NCBI RefSeq assembly: GCF_008831285.2 | Contig: NC_045141.1 | Span: 9,413,353 to 9,477,352, forward strand | DNA from: Nymphaea colorata | Taxonomy: Eukaryota; Streptophyta; Magnoliopsida; Nymphaeales; Nymphaeaceae | Reading direction: 5' to 3' | Length of the DNA: 64,000 bases | Shown here: in pieces, positions 10,761 to 20,510 of the stretch | Numbering within the stretch: position 1 is the first letter of the stretch | How the letters are laid out: each line of letters opens with the position of its first letter | Notes under the pieces: model-generated | Databases searched by the model: none | What the model was told of the DNA's origin: nothing | Seen by the model: only the letters and a program-made list of their open reading frames with translations | Translations under genes and position numbers: made by a program

Positions 10761-12318
10761 CTTATGGTGTGAGGTCTATTTCCAATCCCAATGCCATTCC
10801 TTCCCTAGATGAACCAAGTTCTACCTTGAAGACTCAAGATGGGGTTGAAAAAGAAAATGAAGAACTTCCCATTGCCTTGAGAAAGGGTGTCAGGTCATCT
10901 ACTCAACAACCGATTGGTAATTTTGTATCCTATTCTAGACTTAGCAAGGATTACAAGTGTTTTGTATCTTCTCTTTCTTTGGCTGTGATTCCCAGGACCG
11001 TTGCTGAAGCTCAAAGTGATTCCAAGTGGGCTGATGCTATGAAAGAAGAAATGGAAGCCTTGAGAAGAAACATGACATGGAAAGTTGTGAAGATTCCTGA
11101 GGCAGCTCACTTGGTTGGATCCAAGTGGGTGTATACCATTAAGTATAAACTAGTTGGAAGTGTTGAAAGATACAAAGCTCGCCTTGTGGCCAAGGGGTTT
11201 AGTAAAAAAATATGGGATTGATTACTTAGAGACATTTGCTCTAGCTGCAAAAATGAAGACAGTTAGAGTTGTTATGTCCCTAGCTATGATGAAGGAGTGG
11301 AGGATGTACGAACTCGATGTTAAGAATGCTTTCCTTAATGGTGATCTCGAAGAAGAAGTGTATATGCGTATGCCCCCAGGATATGAAGAACCAGAGAAAT
11401 GTTGTAAGCTGAAAAATGCCTTATATTACCTCAAGCAGTCGCCCAGAGCATGGTTTGAACGACTCAGACGAGTGATGCAACATCATGGGTACAATCAAGG
11501 GAATGGAGACCACACTCTATTTGTGAAGAAAAAAGAGGGCAGGGTCACTCTTTTACTTGTCTATATAGATGACATGATTGTCACAGGAGATGATGATGAG
11601 GAGATCATCAAGTTAAAAGTGTTACTGGCTGCTGAATTTGATCTCAAGGATCTTGGCAAACTGATGTATTTTCTTGGTATTGAATTTGCTAGATCTAGTA
11701 CTGGCCTTGTGTTAAATCAAAGGAAATACATATTAAATCTGTTGGAGGAGACTGGTAAACTGGGGTGTAGACCTGCTTGCTATTTGAAGAGAAATCCTGG
11801 CAAAGGACTCTTGTATGTGAAACAAGAGACTGTAGAGATCGAGGGGTATTTCGATGCAGACAGGGCAGGTTGTGCTGATACTAGACGGTCTACTACAAGG
11901 TATTGTGTCTACTTGGGAGGAAATCTTGTTGCCTAGAGGAGCAAGAGACAGGATGTGTGTTATCGATCTAGTGCTGAGGCAGAGTATAGAGCTATTGTTA
12001 TGGGAGTGTCAGAGTTACTATGGCTGAAAATATTGCTGACTGATATCGGGATAGAGATTGAAGGACCTATGAAGATGTACTGTGACAACAAGTCTGCAAT
12101 CAACTTAGTCAACAACCCTGTGCTACACGACAGAACAAATCATGTTGAGATTGATCGTTACTTCATTCGTGAAAGGATTGATGCTAAAGAGTTAGTCTTA
12201 CCTTACATGAAGTCTAAAGACCAAACTGCTGATGTTTTGACGAAAGCTCTATCTTTGACTTCGTTCGAGAGAAATGTATCCAAGTTGGGCATGTTTGATA
12301 TGTATGCCCAACTTGAGG
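10761..12318 (+). pseudogene. Copia reverse transcriptase and RNase H (outer element)
   Basis: RT begins near 11000 ('WADAMKEEMEALRRNMTW', 'GSKWVYTIKYK', 'RYKARLVAKGF') and shifts frame near 11210 into the 11154-11936 frame: 'YGIDYLETFALAAKM', 'YELDVKNAFLNGDLEE', 'YLKQSPRAWFERL' and the catalytic 'LVYIDDMIVTGDD'. At about 11775 the sequence jumps from 'GKLGCRPA' to 'YLKRNPGKGLL'; roughly 75-80 residues normally between these blocks are deleted. RNase H follows ('GYFDADRAG', 'SSAEAEYRAI', 'YCDNKSAINL', 'ADVLTKALS') with a TAG at 11934-11936 where Trp is expected. Confidence 0.9.
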
Positions 12319-12323
12319 GGGAG
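12311..12323 (+). other. Polypurine tract of outer copia
   Basis: ACTTGAGGGGGAG ends at the base before the 3' LTR. Confidence 0.85.
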
Positions 12324-12578
12324 TGTTGAAACGTGTTAGATGGTTCTCGGGACCGGGTCTGGATCCATACCCGATCCATCGTGTAGCCCTTGTTGGGCCT
12401 TACTTAAGGATTGTAACCCTAATCTTGAGTGAGTTAATGAAATCTTAAGAGAGAGAGAGTCTGGTTGCTAGTGGGCACCAGTTCCTCCTCATCCGTGGTT
12501 TTTTCCCTCTTGTTGAGGGTTTTTCCACGTCACATCGTGTTCATCGTATTCTTTTTTCTTATATTTCGTGTTTCTACA
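12324..12578 (+). repeat. 3' LTR of outer copia
   Basis: 255 bp, TGTTGAAACG to TTTCTACA. It is followed by the GGCTC target duplication at 12579-12583 and then by the gypsy gag into which the element inserted. Confidence 0.95.
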
Positions 12579-12583
12579 GGCTC

Positions 12584-13141
12584 CATTTCCAATTCCTGCT
12601 TCGATGCATTCCTCTCTCTTAGTGAGATCGATGAAAGATTTGATTGGAGCATTAGAAACGAGGTTCCTTAATGGTTGTGTTAAATTGTTGGTGACTAGTC
12701 CCAGTCATGGGATTGAGAGATTGGGACTCTCATCTTATTGCAAGAAGACCTCCATCGTTGAATAAAATCTCTGACTTTCTCACCTGCCTTTTGTTTCAGA
12801 TAACACAATGTGGTGATTGTTGGCACTGTTTTGACCTTTTGAATGAATCTTTCAATGAAAAGGTTGATTAGTCTATCAAAATGTTTAAGTTTTACTAGAT
12901 TAATGTGCTCCCCGTACCATTGTGCTGCAATTCCTTCTAAGCTCATTGGGAAACATCAAAAGAGAGTTTTATGATTGTGGTGAAATTTGTAACATTCTGC
13001 AAAGAACAAGGCCAAATGTGCCTTAGGATCTCCATGACCATCAAATTTGATGAATTTCTTAGGAAAGTTTTTTATGTGCTTGTCATTTTCAAAGCTTTCA
13101 TAAAAAATTTTGCATATTCTTGCCTTTGAGTTGAACTGCAT
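12584..13141 (-). pseudogene. Ty3/gypsy gag (capsid region)
   Basis: Two minus-strand frames (12956-13141 and 12695-12946) form the retrotransposon gag domain: 'IKFDGHGDPKAHLALFFAEC' then 'LEGIAAQWYGEHINLV', 'LINLFIERFI', 'LCYLKQKAGEKVRDFIQRW'. The A-X-X-W-Y and the Glu-Lys-Val-Arg-Asp-Phe blocks are typical of plant gypsy gag. A frameshift or stop lies at 12947-12955, and after 12695 the frame decays to the copia insertion point at 12583. The gag continues at 2580-2974. Confidence 0.85.
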
Positions 13142-13341
13142 TCAACTTCATTTCAAATTCCTAAATCTTTGCTTGGATTCTACCTTCTTCTTGGGAATTT
13201 GTTGTTCTTCCTCATTACTTGATTATGTAGCAGCATCTTTAGAACAATCAGAGTTGCTCGATGAAGATTTCTTTGTCTTCTTCTCTTTCTTTTTGGCCCT
13301 CTCTGCCTAGCTTGCTCTTCATTGAACATGATCATATATTT

Positions 13342-13638
13342 CTAGAAGTTCTTATATTCTTCATACTCTGGATCATTTGCTTCTGTCTTGGGAGTTGAAT
13401 CTGAGGAGGATTCTTCTCCCTTGTCTCCCATGAAAGGTTGCTCTTGCTCCATCCCAATCCTTTTTCTTTGTTGGCCTCCAGTCTCCACCATAAAGCGAAC
13501 ATTTACCTTGCGAGAAGAACAATTGAAAATGTTAGGATTTGAATTGATGATAGATAATTTGTACAGATGACAAAATGGAAAATTTGGATTGCATATTGAT
13601 TTTGAAAAGACTTGACAAAGTTTAACAAAACTTGGCAA
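13342..13638 (-). pseudogene. Unrecognised acidic ORF between mobile-domain ORF and gag
   Basis: A 98-codon minus-strand frame. Its C-terminal part is rich in Glu, Asp, Ser and Lys ('GDKGEESSSDSTPKTEAND') with 'RFMVETGGQQRKR' before it. The position just before gag suggests the N-terminal leader of the gag polyprotein. No domain is recognised. It may be part of one long ORF with gag that frameshifts have since broken. Confidence 0.4.
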
Positions 13639-13719
13639 AATTTAGCTTGATTAACCACAATGAACTAGACATGATAATCTAGGATAAAAGGATAGATGGG
13701 TGGACTTCATTCCACCATT

Positions 13720-14341
13720 TTACATATTCAGGGCCCATTCCAGGACCAAGAATAATATATAAGTGATCAAATGATTCTCAACATTGTTGGGCATAGGTGT
13801 ATATTCTGGACCTCTCTCCAGTATTCCGATTGCACTCCACGATGGCTCCTTCTGTTTCAATTGGATATGCTTTCCTTTGATGCTATGATAATTGTCTAAT
13901 GCAATGCTTTTGATGGTATTCAACTATAAAAAATGGTCCAAATAGCAGATTTCCTCTGAATGGGCTGTAGGTATATCTTGACTTGATGACTTCTCGATCA
14001 AAGAAGTCCCAAATGATGGCAGAGTCATCCGCTTCTTCTATCTTCCTACGATAGTGCTCCATATTGGATAATTGGCCATTGGTGTTTTGAAAATGACATG
14101 ATTGTAGTCCCACGTGTTTGTAGAACCATGCTTGTAATGTGAAGACACATCCTTCTATTGAATCTGTATCCCCAATTGAAAATTTGGTCAATCCTCGGTA
14201 AAGAAATGCCAAGGCTGCCATTGCTATGGATATGTGGTGGACTTTGATATACCCCCTTTTTCTAAAGAGGTGAGCTGTGCGAAAATCCATTATGTGTTCT
14301 TCATTGTTGAAGTAGATGAGACCCATGGTGCAAGTCACCAT
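13720..14341 (-). pseudogene. Plant-mobile-domain-like extra ORF upstream of gag
   Basis: Two overlapping minus-strand frames (13883-14341 and 13720-13923), joined by a frameshift near 13900. The protein reads 'MAALAFLYRGLTKFSIGDTD', then 'GCVFTLQAWFYKHVG', then 'LLFGPFFIVEYHQKHCIRQL'. The Leu-Gln-x-Trp block and the 'VEYH...RQ' block resemble the plant mobile domain (aminotransferase-like, PF10536 type), a family known both in host proteins such as MAIN/MAIL1 and inside transposons. The assignment is by motif memory, not alignment. Tat/Ogre elements are known to carry an extra ORF before gag. Role in the element is unknown. Confidence 0.5.
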
Positions 14342-15629
14342 GGAGTTTTTGCACTTGTCTGTGACACTTCTAAATAGTGAAGCAGGGTTGACATATTGGG
14401 AATATGTTTCACCATGTTCTTGTAGTTGGAGGTACTAATGTCCATCTTTTTCTTAAAAGGGCCAGCTCTATCTTCCTGTGAGTTTGCGGATTACTTCTAG
14501 AGTTTTGACTTGGCCTTGATTAACAAGGAACTGGTCTTCAATTGGTACTTTTGGGTCACCTTTCGGCTCTAGCAAACCCATAATGTTAGAAAACTCATTT
14601 AGTCATTGTCATTTCACCCCATGCGAACCAGAATGTTTTGGTCCTTGGGTTCCATCTTTCGGCAACTGCATGGATTAGATTGCCATTGATGGGCCACATG
14701 ACAAGCTTCTTCAAGGCCGCATCTTCTAAGTGGTTCAGGAACATACACTAGAAAGTTGGATACCATGAAAGATACCACTGAGGTAGGTAGACCCCACTTG
14801 GGATGATGCGAAGTCCCTATCAGCCTTGACACGACCCGAATAGAATATGGTCATATGGAAAAATGCTTTCTGAGTCTATCTGAACAAGATAAAGTATTAG
14901 ATGTTGACATAATTGGACCCAATAGAAACTTGAGAAGAGTTTTGGCATTGGGTTTGGACATGTGTTTGGAGACAAGGTAAAATATTACATCTCATGCATT
15001 CAAACAAGAAACTGATGAAAATTGACAATACATTTGCTAGGACTTTTGCCTATATGCATTGTTTTGAAAATTGGTCTTGGAACTTATGGAGAATAAACAT
15101 GTGAATTGTTCTTGATTTATCCAAAATTCAAAGTATGCCTATAGTGCTGATGTAGACTCCTTCAAGGGGTTTCTAGATTTGGGCTCTCCAATTATCCTTA
15201 TTCGCCCAAAAATATATCAAACTATTGTCCATTTTAGTACTAATGGGAGGACTTTTCAGACCAATTAGGTGGTCCAGTTGTAAAGTTATATCTTGGACTA
15301 ATGTTCTAAAAATAGCCCGACAACATGATGACCGAGATATGATATAGGTGAGAATTTGTTTTTCAAAACTTATGAGAAGATGCAAAAAGAAATGGCTATA
15401 TCGCACATATTCCTAAGAGACAAGTTTGAAAATTCGAGAGCATACATGGGCTTCATACAAATCCTAAATTGAGGAAGGGTGGGATTAAAGAAGTAAAGAG
15501 GTTTATGGAACCACCTCAATGTATACTAACATGATGCCAATATGCATGTTTATGAATTTTATACAATTGATATCCAACATTGTGAAAATAACTTGCATAT
15601 GATCCAAATATCCTTAGACAGACGATGAT
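14342..15629 (-). other. Leader region of gypsy element with small ORF
   Basis: Non-coding or decayed sequence between the primer site and the mobile-domain-like ORF. A 72-codon minus-strand frame at 14614-14832 ('MSRLIGTSHHPKWGLPTS') may be the N-terminus of the same extra ORF, separated by frameshifts. No known domain. The rest (14833-15629) shows no gene. Confidence 0.45.
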
Positions 15630-15649
15630 GGGTCCTATCATGATCGCCA
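15630..15649 (-). other. Putative primer-binding site of gypsy element
   Basis: Minus strand TGGCGATCATGATAGGACCC begins two bases after the LTR end. It starts with the obligatory TGG and has the right position and length. The matching tRNA was not identified: it shares only TGGCGA with the arginine-tRNA-type site of Ogre elements as I recall it. Confidence 0.6.
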
Positions 15650-15651
15650 TC

Positions 15652-18600
15652 TATTCACACCCCTCCCCATCCTCAGGGGCGTTGATGCAAATCAGCAAAA
15701 TTTTTGAGTTGGGTTTTGAGGAAAAATTTCAAAAGAAAGGGATCCACCCGTAGGTATGGGGTTCAACCGTTCTTGCTGCCTTTAACAGGGATAATTAGAC
15801 CAATGACTAAGGATTCTTGAGATCACGTACAAGTTATCTATGCAAATCCTATATTCTTGTGCATCGAGGCTTTGGTTTTTGAGAATTGAAAGTTCATTTC
15901 GAACAAATTATTTGAACTTGTTTTGGAGTGAAATTGAAATAAGTTGATTAGGAAAATGACTTGTTTTTACAAGTTATTTTAGAAATTCTTTGGAGGGTTT
16001 TTTAATTGATTTGTATTGAAGACCATTATTTTAGTCGAAATTGCATGCCATTTGGATTGAATGGGATAAATAATGGTCATGATTTTGCAAATCAATTTGA
16101 TGTTTTTAGATCATAACTTGTAGGGGAAAATTGAAGATTTTTAAGATTGAAATCGGGTTCTTTGTTCAAGATAATTTTAAGATTTTGGGTTGACCTTATG
16201 ATCAACTTTTAGGAAAATGGCCAAGTTATCTTAGCAAGATGAATTGATTTTGAAATCACTTTTGCCAAATCATGTGATTAGGTCTAAGAGATGAGAAATT
16301 TTGCATTTGCTTAAGTAAACATAGGTTCTAAAATGTTAAAAATCATATTATTTTCAAAACATGTTTTAGCCAACATTGGGGATGTGATGCTTATGTTTTC
16401 TTTGGAAACTAAGTGAGTTCTTCAAATTCTTGTTGCAATATGACCGGGTCACTTTTTGCAACTCAAAATTGAATTACTTAATTTCTAGTGAATATGCATG
16501 TAGTGTGATTGATTTTGGGTGAATATGAATGCATGAGATAAGAAAAGAAACTATATGAGACATTCATTCTTCTCTCTTACATAATCTCTCAAGATTCAAC
16601 TATATGAAACATTCATTCTTCCCTCTCTCATAATCTCTCAAAATTTATTCAATGTAATTATACATGATATAATCTACACACAAAGATTGATTTTTATTGG
16701 AATGTAGGACTTTCTCCAAATATGCTTATCGTATTATTAAGCACAAAAGTTAGAGATGCAATCCACAAGCTTGAGACTTGAATAAAAATCTCAAAATAAT
16801 TGAAAATCATGTAAATGAAGTTAAATCCATCTTCAAAAAATAAGGGAGGCATGGATATTACCCACTTCACCTAAAAATTGTCATAAAATCAGATTTTATG
16901 CTGATTTAAATGGTTTAAAATTAAAAATATTGGTTCTAAGATTATTTGATTCCTAGAGAATGATGAAATTTGACTTGACTTCCTCCGGGTTAAACATCCA
17001 AATCAGCAGAAGGCATGTGCTTTTTGAGAACATGCCCTCATTCACATCATGAAGTATTAGAAACCTTTTTGTCTCCAAAACCAAATTAAATTTCAGATTC
17101 TCATGCCAAAAGGAACATCCATCTCTCAGATGATTTTAGCATCTTCTCCTTTGGAGGATATTAACATTAGATTCTTGAGTATGATTTCGCATTACTTTTA
17201 GATCTTAGTTGATCATATGTAAATATGAAAATTGATAAAAGAAACCAGCAATTCCTAAAGTGGTTTGGGGGACCCATTGAATAGAATTAGAACATTTCCT
17301 TATTCTACGACGGATAGCCACTATGTGGCTGAAATTTAGTATTTCAAGTATGTAAAATTTGAAGTTTTTGAACTAATTCTTGCAAAACATGGTTTGATTT
17401 TAGCAACATGCATGCACTTCATGCATGAATTGCTGGAATGGAGAAAATTTTGAAATGAAATGAAAGTAATCTTGTAGTTTTGTATTACAAAAATCCACAT
17501 AATGATTCCCTTTTCTAAAATCAGCCTGTAAACATGTTCCAACCTAATTTTAAAAGAGAAAAATTATTTTTAACAAGAGGTTGCATGTGCATATATATAT
17601 ATATATATATGCATATCACCCCTCAAAATGAGATTTCTAACAAGGGACCACATAACTTTTGAATCATGATGATTCATAGCTAGGTTCTTTTATGTAGGAA
17701 GATTGAAAACTGGTTTCTAATCACCTCCACCACCCTTGATCAATTAAATCGAGAAGACATAATTCAAAATGATCTTAAATGAAACAAAAATAATAGAATG
17801 CCCAAGCAGGTCCGTCCATAGTTTTGCCATGCAATGGTGGATCACATTCATGAGAATGCATCCATCCCTAATAGACATTTAAATTATATATATATTACAG
17901 CGAATCTCTCTCTCACCATGGGATTCACTCGTGGTGGGGAGTTCAAAAGGTTTTAGACTGGTTGTTTTTGAATGGGTCGTGGCCTTGGAGCCCTTTATAA
18001 AGCTTGACTCATGGGTTCATCTTTTAGAACAACTGATTTATGCATGCATCATGCATAAACATGTATATTTGTTCGTGGTTTTCCTTAGCTGTACATCATT
18101 CTCAGCCATGGATAAAGATGAAAATAAAATCCCTCTCACGAAATACTGAAATTAAAAATGAATAACAAGAAGCCAAAATGGATGAGGGTTGGGCTAGAAT
18201 CGTCTACCTTGTGATTGGTCTTGGTGCTTAAATTTCTTCCTTGTTTTCTAAATCGAGCAATCCTAAACAAGAACCCAAGCTTGGATTCGAGCTTAGCAAA
18301 GCTAGAAGAAGATAGCTTTCTTGCTGGAAATTGCAGTGGTAAAGAAAGCTTCTTACCACGAAAATCCTAAGCAAGGGTCCACTTAAGTAACCTAGCATAG
18401 AAAGCTCAAGAGCAAGAGTTAAGAAAATGAAGAAGATGACGAGAGAGAGGGGGAGAGGACTTGGACAATTTCATCTTCTCCATGGTTTCTTCTTCCTTGC
18501 TCTTTGGCTGTAATGTGCTGATTGAGACCCCAAAAATCCACACCCCCCCCCCCCCACCTATCTGCCAATGGGGTTTATATAGGAGAGGAGGTGGGCACAC

Positions 18601-20193
18601 CTACCTCCTTAACTCTTCTTGGAAATTCACTCAAGATTTGGGGACTTTGCACCTCTTTGAGTCGGCGAACTGGGATGGGTCCAACTGGGTGCCATACTAG
18701 ATTTTAAGCATAATTACCACCTCAGCTAGCCTCAAATTCGGCCAATAGTTGAGAGAAACTTGGTCTCTCATTGGCTTAATCCATGTCACATGGATTGATT
18801 ACTTGTAGAATGGATTAAATATGCTTTTAATGACTCTAATTAATCACACATAGCCCATATACACGAGCTGGGTGGGCTCGGCTAGGTGTGGTCAACCGTG
18901 GTCCAAAACTAGCCGGGCCCAAATTTGACCAAAAATATGGATGGAAATGCTCTTGAGCAAGGTTTTGCTTTACTTTATTTTATTTTATTTATTTATTTAG
19001 TTATTTTAAATTGAACTTGTTAGGTTCAAATCTAAATGTTATTGAATTCTAAATTTATTTTGACAATTTAATTTAAATTTGAACAAATTTTGAAAATTAT
19101 ATCAATTTTGGTTTGAAAAGGGCGTTTTCATCCCTAATTTGATTGAAAATGGGTTTTAATTGAATCAAATTTTGCTTTGAAATATTGACTTTCAATTTGG
19201 TATTTGATTTGTGTATTTGACAAATTCAAATGTATATTTGCTTTTCATAGTATCCCAATTTGAGTTCTATAATTTCAATTTGATCGTGGAAGGGCAAACT
19301 TGTCCAAATTGTGCCAAATTTGACCAGTTGGCCAAAGTCAATGCTCATTTTGTGAGCTGATGTTGACTTGCTTGAGGTAATTTAATGAATTTGAGCTAAG
19401 AAGGCACTTAATTTGAGCTAAATTTTGAATTGTACTTCGATTAGGTTCAATTAAAGTAAATTTGAGTTAGTCAAGGTCTATTCATGTGCATCAACTGGGT
19501 CGTGGGATAGTCCTACCCCTTTGACTAGGTTAAGCTCATGTTGACTGAGCTTAGTTGAAGTTGACACTATGTTTGGGTGCACCAAGGTCAAACTTACTCG
19601 GATTAAGTAGGTTAGGTTAGACACTTATTGCTTCTTTGGAATTTAACTCCTCTTTTAATTAGAGGGTCTTCTTTTTAATTAATGGAGAGAGAGAGGTATA
19701 AATGTCTCTCTTTTCCTATGCATCCAATTATGATCCTATTCATTCCTCATTGAAAATTATTCTTTTATTTATTGAGAGGAGATATTTTGAAAAAAAAGGG
19801 GGTGCATGACTTCTTGGTGGGTTCCTGACCACACAGGCCAAGTGGGGCCCACACGTGGGTCCCACATAGATCCTGAATTATATCTAATTTTTGGATTTAA
19901 ATCTGAATTTGAATTTTGTAATTGAATATGGATTTCAAATGATACTTGTAATTGGATTAGGATTTCAAATCCTAATTTAGATCCGGTTTTGAGTACCGAA
20001 TTGGGATCTAGACTCGCAATCTTGCTTTGGGATTTGTGTCTCAAGTCTAATTCATGATTTGAATCTAAATTGTGTTTAGATTTGAAATTGGCTTTGAAAT
20101 TGCAAACTTTCACAATTTTTTTTGTGAAATTCTTATTGTAAAATTTTGACATTGCTTCCATCAACTGAAGTGGAAATATTTCGGGTGTTAACA
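15652..20193 (-). repeat. 5' LTR (4.54 kb) of gypsy element, 'LTR-A'
   Basis: On the minus strand it starts TGTTAACACCCG (20193) and ends GTGTGAATA (15652, terminal CA mutated to TA). Its sequence is collinear with the plus-strand LTRs at 32879-41185: the same opening 'CAATGTCAAAATTTTACA', the '.GTGGGACCCA/TGTGGGCCCCA' block, repeated 'GTCAAA' phrases, a TATA box, then the 'TTGCTAAGCTCGAATCCAAG' block. There is no coding potential. Low-complexity tracts inside are C13 at 18543-18555 (plus strand) and an AT run at 17591-17611. Confidence 0.9.
18574..18581 (-). promoter_or_regulatory. Probable TATA box of LTR-A
   Basis: Minus strand TATATAAA, followed downstream by ACCCCATTGG. It corresponds in position to the TATATAAA of LTR-C at 35514-35521, so it is the likely core promoter of the element family. 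Confidence 0.6.
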
Positions 20194-20269
20194 TTCCCTT
20201 AAAGATATTGTTCCTTGATTATCATTGTGGACTCATCTAGATGATCTCAAGCATTATCTTCAACATGCT

Positions 20270-20510
20270 TTAGTAGTCAATTATGGGTATCGATATTGCC
20301 CTCTTATGAAGTGCAACATCAGCACATTTAGAGTTTGAAACTTGAGACAAATTGGAAGCTAGGCTACCTTTGGTAAGAGGTTTTCTTGAAGATATTGGTA
20401 ACTTGATCAGATGGGGGGAAAAATCAAGTTTCCAACTCACATGTTTTACCTCAAACAAAGTCAGTGATCCAGCTTGATGTGCTTGCTGCAATACCATTGG
20501 GCCAGTTGGA
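20270..20510 (-). pseudogene. Copia RNase H C-terminal fragment
   Basis: Across two shifted minus-strand frames the reading gives 'YCSKHIKLDH', then 'SDQVTNIFKK', then 'KPLTKGSLASNLSQ'. This matches the end of copia RNase H (usually 'TKHIELDHHFVRE...ADIFTKPL'). Stops and frameshifts interrupt it. It lies just outside the gypsy LTR end at 20193, so it is older DNA flanking the insertion. Confidence 0.6.

Larger units (their letters stand above)
2980..12578 (+). mobile_element. Outer Ty1/copia retrotransposon (nested in gypsy, itself interrupted)
   Basis: Plus-strand copia element with LTRs of 257 bp (2980-3236) and 255 bp (12324-12578), a primer site TGGTATCAGAGCC (3237-3249), a polypurine tract (12311-12323) and the Ty1/copia domain order gag, PR, INT, RT, RNase H. 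It inserted into the gag of the minus-strand gypsy element with a perfect GGCTC duplication. A second copia element (5091-9734) splits it between protease and integrase; removing that leaves about 4.95 kb, a usual copia size. By eye the two LTRs differ at about nine positions plus a 2-bp indel. Coding is broken by stops, frameshifts and an internal RT/RNase H deletion. Confidence 0.96.
1..20193 (-). mobile_element. Tat/Ogre-type Ty3/gypsy retrotransposon, partial, interrupted
   Basis: A minus-strand LTR retrotransposon. From high to low coordinates it has a 5' LTR (15652-20193), a primer site (15630-15649), a plant-mobile-domain-like ORF (13720-14341), gag (about 12584-13141, resuming 2580-2974), protease (1956-2579) and reverse transcriptase (1-1244). 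The rest of pol and the 3' LTR lie beyond the left edge. The gag-PR-RT order, the LTR above 4 kb and an extra ORF before gag fit the Tat/Ogre group of Ty3/gypsy; the related plus-strand copy at 29247-41185 also has the second RNase H typical of Tat. It is split by a copia element at 2980-12578. Every domain has frameshifts or stops, so it is decayed. Confidence 0.85.
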
